A stretch of 58,696 nt of DNA from Egerieenecus sp048201975 (GTDB lineage: Bacteria > Bacillota > Clostridia > Christensenellales > Aristaeellaceae): contig DBFBGQ010000100.1 of assembly GCA_048201975.1 (NCBI GenBank), forward strand, positions 1-58,696. The letters are read 5' to 3'. The notes below the pieces were generated by a model, which made no database searches, was not told the DNA's origin, and was given only the letters and a program-made list of their open reading frames with translations. Shown one piece after another: positions 42,782 to 50,963 of this stretch (its first letter is position 1; every line of letters starts with the position of its first letter). The position numbers and the translations under genes were made by a program.

Positions 42782-43626
42782 GCTTTGGCCTCCCTTGTAA
42801 ATTCATGGGCCTCCCCCTGGCAGAACACGGCGGCCCCCCGCAGGGCGGCGCTGCCGATATGCCTGGCCACCGTCACCGGAACCGGCGTCCGCGCCCAGGG
42901 CAGGAACAGCTCCGCCGAGCGGGCAATCTGCCCGCCCAGCACCACCCCGTCGGTTCCCCGGGGCAGGTAGCGGGTCAGCGCCTCGCCCAGGCGTTCTCCC
43001 ATGCGGCGGAAAACGTCCTGCGCCCGCTCATCCCCCTGGCGCGCCAGCTCCGCCAGCTCCCGCACGTCGGGAGCCTGGGGACCATAGGCGTCCCGCAGGG
43101 CGCGGCGGCTCACATAGTCCTCCACCGTGCCCTCCCCCAGGGGAGCGTTCCACACCACCACCGCCGGGGTGCCGTTGGCATCCACCAGCACCCGCCGGTC
43201 CGCCATCACCGCAAAGCCGAAGCCCGTGCCCAGCATGACCCCCGCGGGGCTGCGCATCTCCCGGGCCGCGCCCTGCCACGCCTCCCCCAGCAGAAAGGCC
43301 GTGGAGTCGTGCAGGAAGCGCTGGGGAACGCCGGGCAGCGCCTGCTGGAACACCGGCGGCAGGGGCACGTCCATCAGGCCGCGCCACTTGTGCCGCATGT
43401 GGCTCACCCCCCGGGCAAAGTCGAAGGGCCCCGGGCAGGCCACCCCCAGGCAGGCGGGACGATAGGCCCCGCCCCAGCTGAGCGCCTGCCGGAACACCGC
43501 CAGCATCCGCTCCTTTTCCTCCCCGTCAAAGGGGAAGCTCCGCTCCGCCAGAATTTCTTCTCCCCGGAGGACTCCCGCTTTGATGCTGGTGCCTCCGGCG
43601 TCCAATGCCAAAATTATTTCGCGCAT
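42778..43626 (-). CDS. ROK-family sugar kinase
   Basis: A 282-residue protein of the ROK group. ATP-phosphate loop LALDAGGTSIKAGVL (about 5-19), VACPGPFDF, HDSTAFLLGEAW and VMLGTGFGFAVM. The usual Cys-rich zinc motif CxCGxxGCxE is not seen, which is normal for some ROK subgroups. Probably phosphorylates a hexose, N-acetylated sugar or ketose made by the operon. The SD is weak; it overlaps the upstream gene by 13 bp and is probably translationally coupled. Substrate unknown. Confidence 0.85.
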   Translation of the reverse strand: MREIILALDAGGTSIKAGVLRGEEILAERSFPFDGEEKERMLAVFRQALSWGGAYRPACLGVACPGPFDFARGVSHMRHKWRGLMDVPLPPVFQQALPGVPQRFLHDSTAFLLGEAWQGAAREMRSPAGVMLGTGFGFAVMADRRVLVDANGTPAVVVWNAPLGEGTVEDYVSRRALRDAYGPQAPDVRELAELARQGDERAQDVFRRMGERLGEALTRYLPRGTDGVVLGGQIARSAELFLPWARTPVPVTVARHIGSAALRGAAVFCQGEAHEFTREAKA

Positions 43627-45422
43627 GCTTCAAAGGAATCCTTCAAACAGGTTTTGTGCACCGTCACCGGGCCCTGGCCCAGGTTGACGATCCGGTAGGG
43701 TCCCAGCTCCGCCGGCACCACAATCACGTCCAGATAGTTCGCCACAAAGCGCCGGGACGGGTCCCGCAGGGACTCGATGCGCACCTGCTCGCCCTCGGTC
43801 AGGGCCAGCACATGGAAGCGGTCCCGGGTGTCGTCCTCGATGGCGCGGTCAAAGGTTTCGGTGTGCAGGGCGAAGTAGAGCAGCTCATGCTCGCCCACCG
43901 TCCGCTCCACATAGCCCTCCCCCTGGCGCTTGACGCCGCCATGGTTCACCAGGTTCTCCGTAACCCATTGGGCCGTGCGCTCGGGATGGATGACCCTGCG
44001 CCCCGCCGCCAGATGAATGGGCCGGGGCTGGCCGGTCTGCGGGTCGATGCGCTGGTAGTCGTAAAGCTTGTAGGTGTACGAGCCCACCGTCAGGCTGCCG
44101 ATCTCCAGAATCACCTGGTTGTGGCCGCTGGCGTGGATGGTGCCCGCGGGGATCATCACCTGGGTGCCGGGCTTGGAGGGCACGGCGTGGACATAGCGCT
44201 TGTAGTCGATGGTTTCGCCGGTGGCCTGGGCCTGCTCTGCCGCGGCGAAGAATTCCTCGCAGGAGTTCTCCTTTTCAAAGCCCAGGTAGGTGCAGGCGTC
44301 CTGCCCCGCCACGCAGACGTAGTAGCTTTCGTCCTGCCGGCCCAGCTCCCCGTGGCGCTTCACCACCCATTCCGCGTCCGGGTGGCACTGGATGGACATG
44401 TTGCCGCTGGAGTGGAAGGTATCGTCATAGTTGAACCGCACGGGGAAATAGCCCCCGAAGGCCTCGTAGGCCGGCTTGCCCAGCAGCTTTTCCCCCTGCC
44501 GCTGCACAAAGGTGAAGAAGGGCACCTCGATCTCATGCCCCGGCCAGGCGGCCGCCAGGCTCACCTCCATGGGAATCATGTCGAAGATCCAGGCGCAGTT
44601 TTTCATCTCCCGGGGCAGGTTGCGCAGGCGCTTGAGGTAAAAGCCGCCCCATACCCCTTCCAGGTACACGGGCCGGCAGCGCAGGGGACGGCTGCACAGC
44701 TCGTCAAAGAGGCCGCACAGCTCCCCATAGGGCAGCAGGCAGGGCTTGTCCATGTCGTCCGCGGCCATGTACCAGTCCAGCGCCCCCTGGCGGATCAGCG
44801 TCCAGCGCAGCTCCACCGCCAATTCGAAGTCCACATAGTAGTTTCGCCGCATCATGGCCCCGAAGGGCAGGGCCGCGGGCTCCCCGAAATTGTGGGCCTT
44901 GCCATACTTGTAGTTCAGCGCCGCGGTGCGGGGGGTGATATCCGCCCAGATGCGGGCGTCGTAGGCGCCGCGCAGGGTTTCGCACAGGGCGCCCCGGCCC
45001 AGCACCAGCAGCTTTTCCTCCCCCTGAAGGGCCTGGCGCAGATCCTCCAGCGCCTGGGGGCGGAAGAAATCCTCATACCGCCGGGGAATCCGCACGCCGT
45101 AGAGCAGCACGGGGTCCAGGCTGCGGTCCTCCGGCAGGGAGTCCCTGAGCATTTCCCGAATGTCCTGCGCGGGCAGGAGCAGCTCCTCCGTGCGCACCAG
45201 ACGAACCCCCAAGGGGGCCAGCTGGGCAGCCAGCAGCTGATAGAGCACCGGGAACTCCGCCCCGGCATAGCCGTCCAGGCCCACCTTGCGGCAGCCCTCC
45301 CCAAACAGCGCGGCAATCCGCCGGGCCACGGGCAGCGCCCCCTCCACCACCGTGTCCCTGGGCGCCACCGGGTTCACTGCCGCCGGATCCTTATACGGGT
45401 AAGGGTGAAACATAAAGCTCAT
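43614..45422 (-). CDS. Class I mannose-6-phosphate isomerase-like cupin protein with long N-terminal domain
   Basis: A 602-residue protein. The C-terminal two thirds resemble type I phosphomannose isomerase: GNMSIQCHPDAEW (about 340-352; Gln/His metal ligands) and VMIPAGTIHASGHNQVILEIG (about 420-440). Classical enzymes are about 320-400 residues; the first about 190 residues (ALPVARRIAALFGEGCRKVGLD and following) form an extra alpha/beta domain, perhaps kinase-like, but no Walker A motif is visible. AGGAGG lies 7 nt before the ATG. It follows the isomerase gene by 24 bp. Role inferred: isomerisation of a hexose phosphate formed by the ROK kinase. Confidence 0.8.
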   Translation of the reverse strand: MSFMFHPYPYKDPAAVNPVAPRDTVVEGALPVARRIAALFGEGCRKVGLDGYAGAEFPVLYQLLAAQLAPLGVRLVRTEELLLPAQDIREMLRDSLPEDRSLDPVLLYGVRIPRRYEDFFRPQALEDLRQALQGEEKLLVLGRGALCETLRGAYDARIWADITPRTAALNYKYGKAHNFGEPAALPFGAMMRRNYYVDFELAVELRWTLIRQGALDWYMAADDMDKPCLLPYGELCGLFDELCSRPLRCRPVYLEGVWGGFYLKRLRNLPREMKNCAWIFDMIPMEVSLAAAWPGHEIEVPFFTFVQRQGEKLLGKPAYEAFGGYFPVRFNYDDTFHSSGNMSIQCHPDAEWVVKRHGELGRQDESYYVCVAGQDACTYLGFEKENSCEEFFAAAEQAQATGETIDYKRYVHAVPSKPGTQVMIPAGTIHASGHNQVILEIGSLTVGSYTYKLYDYQRIDPQTGQPRPIHLAAGRRVIHPERTAQWVTENLVNHGGVKRQGEGYVERTVGEHELLYFALHTETFDRAIEDDTRDRFHVLALTEGEQVRIESLRDPSRRFVANYLDVIVVPAELGPYRIVNLGQGPVTVHKTCLKDSFEACAK

Positions 45423-45446
45423 GGCGATTCCTCCTGTCGTGCGGGA

Positions 45447-46874
45447 TTACAGTTGCCGGAAGTCCATGTCCAGCATCATGGCCAGGTCCTGCAGCTCGGG
45501 CAGATATTCCCCGGGGCACAGGCCGTAGTGCTGGGTGACGCCCAGGCGCAGCAGCTTGTCAAACAGCTCCGGGGCGCTCTGCCCCACCGGGCGGAACAGC
45601 CCGTGGCTGTACGTGGCCAGGAAGGGCTCGCAGGGCAGGCAATCCAGCAGCGTGGCCGCCATCAGGAAGCGGCCCTTGCGCTGGGAGCAGTGGAGCATGG
45701 TCTTGCGCCCCTGGGGGAACACGTGCCAGGCGAAGGGCGCGCCCGCGTATTTCCAGGCGCTCTTGGCGAAGCGCACATCCCGGCTGACCAGGGTGACGCC
45801 CTCGTCGGTATAATCGTTGGGGCCGGCGTGGCCCGCGGCGAAGTTTTCCCCCGGCAGGTCGATGTGGAAGGGCTCAATGAAGTTCACATGCCCGCCGGAA
45901 AGCAGGCGCAGCATGTAGGTGGCCAGCCCGCCCCCCAGGTCCCCCTCGGGAACGATGACCACCCGGCCGCACTGGGGCGTGGGATAGAACCCCGGGCGCA
46001 GGCCCACCTTCTTGAACAGCATGGTATCGATGTCGTTGAGCACCAGCAGATCCAGGTCGTGCTTTTCCGCCAGGCGCTCCATGGCCAGGGTGGCCCGGAC
46101 GCTGGCCAGGAACTGCTCCCCGTCCACGTCGGGCTTGACGGGGTAGCGGGCGGCGATATCCGCCCGGACGGCCTCCGCCTCCGCCGGGGCGACCAGGTCG
46201 ATCTCGTCGCACAGCTCGGCGATGGAGTAAAAGTGCAGCTCCGGCCCCACCTTGCGGAAGATATCCGCCGGGTGGACGTAGGTGCTCCACATGGCCTCGT
46301 TGTAGCAGGCCAGCAGGCCCACCTTCGCATCCCTGAGCAGCGCCCGGGCCCGGGCCGCGTTGCCAAAGCTCCGGGCGCGTTCCATCACCTGCGCCCAGGT
46401 GCCCAGGCAGGTCTCCAGCATGGGCCGGCCATAGTCCGCGTTGTCGCCGCTGGCCTCCTGGGCGCCCACCAGGCCGCCGCAGCAGAGGTATTCGGTGAAT
46501 TCATCGTCGTCGTGGGTGTCCTTGAGGTTGATCTCCTCCCGCATGCGGTGGGCAAAGAGCACCGGCACGGGGGGCATATCCCGCAAAAAGCGAATCCAGG
46601 CGTAGTCCTCCGCCCAGGAGAGATACAGCGCCAGCACGAAATCCACCTTCGCCGCCGTGAAGGCGTCCATGGCCCGCTTTACGTCCTGGGTGTTCCACAC
46701 GATGCCGGGAAAGGTCACGTCAAAATTCGCCGCGCAGTCCCGGACCATCCAGGCGGCTTCCGCCTCCTTGCGCTCCTGGTAGCTCCCGCGGGGAGTGCCC
46801 TGGCCGATTTGCGCAAAGCGCTCCGGCGACAGCAACAAAAGCCCGGCTCTCGGCTTACGAATGGACGGAATCAT
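45447..46874 (-). CDS. L-fucose/L-arabinose isomerase-like protein
   Basis: A 475-residue protein of the FucI/AraA-like fold group. The N-terminal domain has RRMREEINLKDTHDDDEFT-like surface (about 105-125) and LLACYNEAMWSTYVHP; the C-terminal part has EPFHIDLPGENFAAGHAGPN (about 336-355), a probable metal- and substrate-binding block. The exact aldose is unknown. AGGAGG precedes the ATG. It is the first gene of the leftward operon under the promoter at 46925-46953. Confidence 0.8.
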   Translation of the reverse strand: MIPSIRKPRAGLLLLSPERFAQIGQGTPRGSYQERKEAEAAWMVRDCAANFDVTFPGIVWNTQDVKRAMDAFTAAKVDFVLALYLSWAEDYAWIRFLRDMPPVPVLFAHRMREEINLKDTHDDDEFTEYLCCGGLVGAQEASGDNADYGRPMLETCLGTWAQVMERARSFGNAARARALLRDAKVGLLACYNEAMWSTYVHPADIFRKVGPELHFYSIAELCDEIDLVAPAEAEAVRADIAARYPVKPDVDGEQFLASVRATLAMERLAEKHDLDLLVLNDIDTMLFKKVGLRPGFYPTPQCGRVVIVPEGDLGGGLATYMLRLLSGGHVNFIEPFHIDLPGENFAAGHAGPNDYTDEGVTLVSRDVRFAKSAWKYAGAPFAWHVFPQGRKTMLHCSQRKGRFLMAATLLDCLPCEPFLATYSHGLFRPVGQSAPELFDKLLRLGVTQHYGLCPGEYLPELQDLAMMLDMDFRQL

Positions 46875-46924
46875 AGACGTTCCTCCTTCTTTCTCTGTGC
46901 ATTTGTCCCTGTTTTTGTGCCTTC

Positions 46925-46953
46925 ATCATAGCATGGCGGCGCAGGGATGTCAA
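46925..46953 (-). promoter_or_regulatory. Promoter of the leftward catabolic operon
   Basis: Perfect TTGACA (46953-46948), 17-bp spacer, TATGAT (46930-46925). The leader is about 45 nt. Confidence 0.85.
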
Positions 46954-46993
46954 GACTAGTTCATAAAAATAAGCCGAATAAAAGAACTTGTTC
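46953..46993. promoter_or_regulatory. Paired RAACTWGTYY operators between the divergent promoters
   Basis: AGACTAGTTC (46953-46962, GAACTAGTCT on the minus strand) abuts the leftward -35, and GAACTTGTTC (46984-46993) abuts the rightward -35. Centres are 31 bp apart, with an AT-rich spacer. Confidence 0.6.
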
Positions 46994-47022
46994 TTGACAG
47001 GCGCCGGGCGGTGGTGTAAAGT
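46994..47022 (+). promoter_or_regulatory. Promoter of the GH42-Etf-lactate dehydrogenase operon
   Basis: Perfect TTGACA (46994-46999), 17-bp spacer, TAAAGT (47017-47022). Confidence 0.75.
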
Positions 47023-47075
47023 AGAAGCAGGAAACAAGGAGACAAATGCATCATGCGACAAGGGGGAGCGACAGC

Positions 47076-48944
47076 ATGCCGTATACCATTCGGGATGGCT
47101 TACTCTACCACGATGGCCAGGCGCAGATCGCCCTGGGCCAGAGCTATTACCCTTCCTATCACCCGCAAAAGGTGCCGGTGCCGCCCACGGGGGACCGACT
47201 GGGCGAAATGGCCAAGGACCTGCGCGCCATGCGGGAGGCGGGGTTCAACATGGTGCGCATGGCGGCCCTGGGGGATGTGACCTATAGCCAGGGTCAGGCG
47301 CAGGTGGATTTTCCCCTGCCGGACGCCTTCTGCCGCATGTGCCAGGAGCTGGACCTGGGGGCGATGATCCGCCTGCAGGGGTACAGCATGAACCTTCGTG
47401 GCTTTCCCAACGCCACCATGGTGGACCAGGACGGGCAGGCCATGGAAAACGCCTGGAGCTGGTTCATCCGCAACTGCGTGAACCATCCGGGGATCATCGA
47501 GGATAACCGGCTGGGCACCCGGGCTTCGGCGGCGCACTTCGCGGCCTTCCCGGCGGTGTGCTCCTTTCAGATCTACAACGAGCCCGCCTACCCCAACCGC
47601 GGGCTGTACGACTATCACCCGGAGACGCTGCGGGCCTACGCGGCCTGGCGTGCGGAGCGGGGCCTGCCGCCCCAGGAGGCTCCCCGCCTCCGCCCCGGCA
47701 CGGAGGAGGACGCCTCCGGCTGGATTGCCTGGCGGACCTTCCTGAGGGAGCGGCTCAACGGCTTCCTGTGCGACATGGCCGCCCAGGCCAAGGCGGGCTA
47801 CCCGGCCCCTGCCACCCTCACCTGCCACATGAGCTGTCCCCTGGTGCCCGGCGCCACCGTCCGCGGGGAGGACTACTATACCACGGCCCAGGGCATGGAC
47901 ATCCTGGGCATCACCTGCTACCTGGTCAACCGGGGCCCGGCCTTCCATCAGGCGGCCATGACCCTGGACGCCTGCGAAAGCGCCGCGGCCTGCTTTGGCA
48001 AAAAGGCCTGGCTCATCGAATATAACGCCCGCACGGACATGCCGCCCCAGGAATGGCCGCGGGAAACCTACGCCGCCCTGGGCCGGGGCTTCAAGGGGAT
48101 CTTCTACTATCAATGGCGGGCGGACCTGCCCTATCCCGACGGGCCGGAACCGGAGCAGTTCGGCATGCTGTACAGCGACGGGCGCAAGGCCTCCTGCTAC
48201 GATATGGGCGTAACCATGAACCGGCTGGTCAACCGCCTTTCCCGGGAGCTGGCGGAGGCGGAAAAGGTGCGGGATGGGGTGGCGCTGCTCTACTCCGACG
48301 CGGCCAACGCCTTCTCCGACGCGGTGGACAACCAGGGCGCCATGGACACCGCCGCCTGCCACGAGGGGAGCATCCTGGCCCTGCGGCGCTGCTACACGCT
48401 GCTAAACCAGCAGGGGCTGACGGTGGACTTCCTGCGGCCCCAGGAGCTGGCCGGGAATCCGCTGGGCGCCCGGGTGCTGATCCTGCCCTACCGCCGGGGC
48501 CTGCCCGCAGAGGAGCTGGCGCAGGTGGAAGCCTTCCAGGCGGCGGGGGGCCATGTCTACGAATACCTGGATGAGGGGCTGGGCTTCCGCCCCTATGCCC
48601 GGGAAACGCCGCGGGTGGCCCATGGGGTGGTTACCCAGCAGTACGGCGTCTCCGCCCTGTGCGACCTGGAGGGCCTGCGCCCCGCCCTGCGCCTGTCGGG
48701 CTGCCATGGGGATGTGGACGTTCGCCTGCTGCGGGGCCGTGAAGCCGCCTGGGCGGTGCTCACCAATTACGATCCCTCGGAACGTCCCGTGGAGGGCGCC
48801 GTGCTGGAGATGGAAAACCTTCGCGCCGCCCGGGCCTACGGGGAGGAACTGCCCGAGGAGGGGGTGGCCTGCCCGGTGGAAAACGGCCGGGCGCGGCTGC
48901 CAAAGCTGGCCTTCGGCGGCATCATTCGCCTGGAAAAAGCATAA
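47076..48944 (+). CDS. GH42-like beta-galactosidase-type glycosidase
   Basis: A 622-residue cytoplasmic protein (no signal). TIM barrel with the acid/base Glu in FQIYNEPAYPN (about residue 170) and the probable nucleophile in KAWLIEYNARTD (about 315); then a GH42-type beta-galactosidase trimerisation domain (VRDGVALLYSDAANAFSD; ARVLILPYRRGLPAEE). GH42 enzymes remove beta-galactose or alpha-arabinose from oligosaccharides; the exact substrate is open. GGGGGAG lies 7 nt before the ATG. The Etf genes begin 17 bp downstream. Confidence 0.82.
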   Translation: MPYTIRDGLLYHDGQAQIALGQSYYPSYHPQKVPVPPTGDRLGEMAKDLRAMREAGFNMVRMAALGDVTYSQGQAQVDFPLPDAFCRMCQELDLGAMIRLQGYSMNLRGFPNATMVDQDGQAMENAWSWFIRNCVNHPGIIEDNRLGTRASAAHFAAFPAVCSFQIYNEPAYPNRGLYDYHPETLRAYAAWRAERGLPPQEAPRLRPGTEEDASGWIAWRTFLRERLNGFLCDMAAQAKAGYPAPATLTCHMSCPLVPGATVRGEDYYTTAQGMDILGITCYLVNRGPAFHQAAMTLDACESAAACFGKKAWLIEYNARTDMPPQEWPRETYAALGRGFKGIFYYQWRADLPYPDGPEPEQFGMLYSDGRKASCYDMGVTMNRLVNRLSRELAEAEKVRDGVALLYSDAANAFSDAVDNQGAMDTAACHEGSILALRRCYTLLNQQGLTVDFLRPQELAGNPLGARVLILPYRRGLPAEELAQVEAFQAAGGHVYEYLDEGLGFRPYARETPRVAHGVVTQQYGVSALCDLEGLRPALRLSGCHGDVDVRLLRGREAAWAVLTNYDPSERPVEGAVLEMENLRAARAYGEELPEEGVACPVENGRARLPKLAFGGIIRLEKA

Positions 48945-48961
48945 CGCAGGGAGGAGACCCC

Positions 48962-49762
48962 ATGGAAATACTCGTTTGCATCAAGCAGGTGCCGGAAAGC
49001 AACAAGGTGGAGGTGGACCCGGTCACCGGCGTGCTCAACCGCAACAGCGCCGCCTCCAAAATGAATCCCTACGACCTTTATGCCCTGGAAACCGCCTTGC
49101 GCCTGCGCCAGGAGCTGGGCGGCCGGGTGAGCGTGATCACCATGGGCCCGCTCCAGGCGGAGGCGGTGATTCGCGAGGCCTACGCCATGGGCGCGGATGA
49201 GGGCTGGCTAATCACCGACCGGCGCTTCGGCGGCGCGGACGTGCTGGCCACCAGCTACACCCTGAGCCAGGGCATCCGCCGGGCGGGCGCCTTCGACCTG
49301 ATCCTTTGTGGCAAGCAGACCACCGACGGGGACACCGCGCAGGTGGGCAGCGAAATCTCCGAGGCGCTTGCCCTGCCGGCCCTGGCGGGGGTGCTGCGCA
49401 TCCTGGAGGCAGGGGAGAAGACCGTCACCGTGGAGATGGACCTCACCGACAAGATCGAAACCGTGCGCGTTTCCCTGCCCTGCCTGCTCTCCGTGGAGAA
49501 GGACATCGCCCAGCCCCGCCTGCCCAGCTATGTGCGCAAGCAGGCCATGAAGGACGCGCCCATTCATCGCCTGACCCTGGCGGACATGGAGGACACCGAT
49601 CCCGCCCACTACGGGCTCAGCGGCTCCCCCACCCAGGTGCAGCGCATCTTTCCCCCGGAGAGCAACCACAAGCAGGAGAAATGGACGGGCAGCGGGACGG
49701 AGCTGGCCGGGCGGCTGTTCGGCCTGCTGAAGGAACAGAAGCTGTGGCAGGGAGGGCGCTGA
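48962..49762 (+). CDS. Electron transfer flavoprotein beta subunit (LctB-like)
   Basis: A 266-residue EtfB. It starts MEILVCIKQVPESNKVEVDP and contains NPYDLYALETALRLR and LILCGKQTTDGDTAQVGSEI, the AMP/FAD-binding signature of EtfB. The set EtfB-EtfA-LDH matches the confurcating lactate dehydrogenase of acetogens (LctBCD), which oxidises lactate with NAD+ using reduced ferredoxin. In those complexes EtfB carries the bifurcating FAD. One bp separates it from EtfA. Confidence 0.92.
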   Translation: MEILVCIKQVPESNKVEVDPVTGVLNRNSAASKMNPYDLYALETALRLRQELGGRVSVITMGPLQAEAVIREAYAMGADEGWLITDRRFGGADVLATSYTLSQGIRRAGAFDLILCGKQTTDGDTAQVGSEISEALALPALAGVLRILEAGEKTVTVEMDLTDKIETVRVSLPCLLSVEKDIAQPRLPSYVRKQAMKDAPIHRLTLADMEDTDPAHYGLSGSPTQVQRIFPPESNHKQEKWTGSGTELAGRLFGLLKEQKLWQGGR

Positions 49763-49763
49763 A

Positions 49764-50963
49764 ATGGCAAAGCTGATTTTTCACCCCGAGCACATTCCGG
49801 ACAAGGCGGCCTTTGCGGCGCTTTGCCCCTTTGGCGCCATCGAGATCGCCGGGGAGGGCCTTGCGCCCACCGCCGGGTGCAAGATGTGCGGCCTGTGCGT
49901 CAAAAAAGGCCCCCCGGGGGCCGCGGAGATGATCCAGGACGCTCCCGCGCCCCAGGTGGACAAGAGCGCCTGGCGGGGCATCCTGGTGTATGCGGATCAT
50001 GTGGAGGGCGCGCTGCACCCCGTCACCTTCGAGCTGCTGGGCAAGGCCCGGGAGCTGGCCGGGCAAATCGGCCACCCGGTGTACGCCCTGCTGCTGGGCG
50101 AGGGCGTGGGCGCGGCGGCGGAGGAGCTGACCCACTGGGGCGCGGACCGGGTGCTGGTCTATGATCAGCCGGCCCTGCGGGATTTCCGCCTGGACGTATA
50201 CGCCTCCGCCTTTGCCGACGCGGTGGACTGCCTGCGCCCCACGGCCATCCTGGTGGGCGCCACCACCGTGGGCCGTCAGCTGGCCCCCCGGGTGGCCGCC
50301 CGGCTGCGCACCGGGCTCACCGCCGACTGCACCGTGCTCAAAATGCAGCCCAACACCGATCTGGTGCAGATTCGCCCGGCCTTTGGCGGCAACATCATGG
50401 CGCAAATCGTCACCCCCAACCACCGGCCGCAAATGGCCACCGTGCGCTACAAGGTGATGGACGCCCCGGCCCGGCAGGCGCAAAGCGGCGGCCGGATCGA
50501 AAGCCGGAGCCTGCCCGAGGAGAAGCTGCAAAGCGGCGTCACGGTGCTCTCCGTCACCCCCAAGCCCGCGGAGGCGGGCATCGAGAACGCCGATGTGCTG
50601 GTGGCGGCGGGCCGGGGCGTGCGCAAGGAGAGCGACCTGCGGCTGTTGGAGGAGCTGGCGGAGCTGCTGGGCGGTCAGCTGGCCTGCACCCGCCCGCTGG
50701 TGGAGTGCGGCTGGGTGGAGGCCCGGCGGCAGGTGGGGCTCAGCGGGCGCACGGTGCGGCCGCGGATCATCATCACCTGCGGCGTCAGCGGCGCCATCCA
50801 GTTTGTGGCGGGGATGAACCATGCCGACACCATCATCGCCATCAACAAGGACGAGAACGCCCCCATTTTCAAAACCGCCCATGTGGGGCTGGTGGGGGAC
50901 CTCTATGAGATTGTCCCGGCGCTGATCGCGGCCATCCGGGCGGACAAGGAGGCAAGGCCATGA
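49764..50963 (+). CDS. Electron transfer flavoprotein alpha subunit with N-terminal Fe-S domain (LctC-like)
   Basis: A 399-residue EtfA. Residues 1-65 are an added ferredoxin-like domain with four cysteines: C21 (in CPFGAI) and C39, C42, C45 (CKMCGLC), enough for one [4Fe-4S] cluster. The EtfA part follows (GILVYADHVEG; VGATTVGRQLAPRVAARL; then PRIIITCGVSGAIQFVAG with the FAD loop and IAINKDENAPIF). The cluster probably takes electrons from ferredoxin. It overlaps the dehydrogenase start by 4 bp. Confidence 0.92.
   Translation: MAKLIFHPEHIPDKAAFAALCPFGAIEIAGEGLAPTAGCKMCGLCVKKGPPGAAEMIQDAPAPQVDKSAWRGILVYADHVEGALHPVTFELLGKARELAGQIGHPVYALLLGEGVGAAAEELTHWGADRVLVYDQPALRDFRLDVYASAFADAVDCLRPTAILVGATTVGRQLAPRVAARLRTGLTADCTVLKMQPNTDLVQIRPAFGGNIMAQIVTPNHRPQMATVRYKVMDAPARQAQSGGRIESRSLPEEKLQSGVTVLSVTPKPAEAGIENADVLVAAGRGVRKESDLRLLEELAELLGGQLACTRPLVECGWVEARRQVGLSGRTVRPRIIITCGVSGAIQFVAGMNHADTIIAINKDENAPIFKTAHVGLVGDLYEIVPALIAAIRADKEARP

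Noticed and set aside
46953..46993. Reading the GAAC...GTTC sites as LexA boxes
   Set aside because: LexA boxes need four bases between half-sites (CGAAC-N4-GTTCG); these have two, and the adjacent genes are sugar enzymes.
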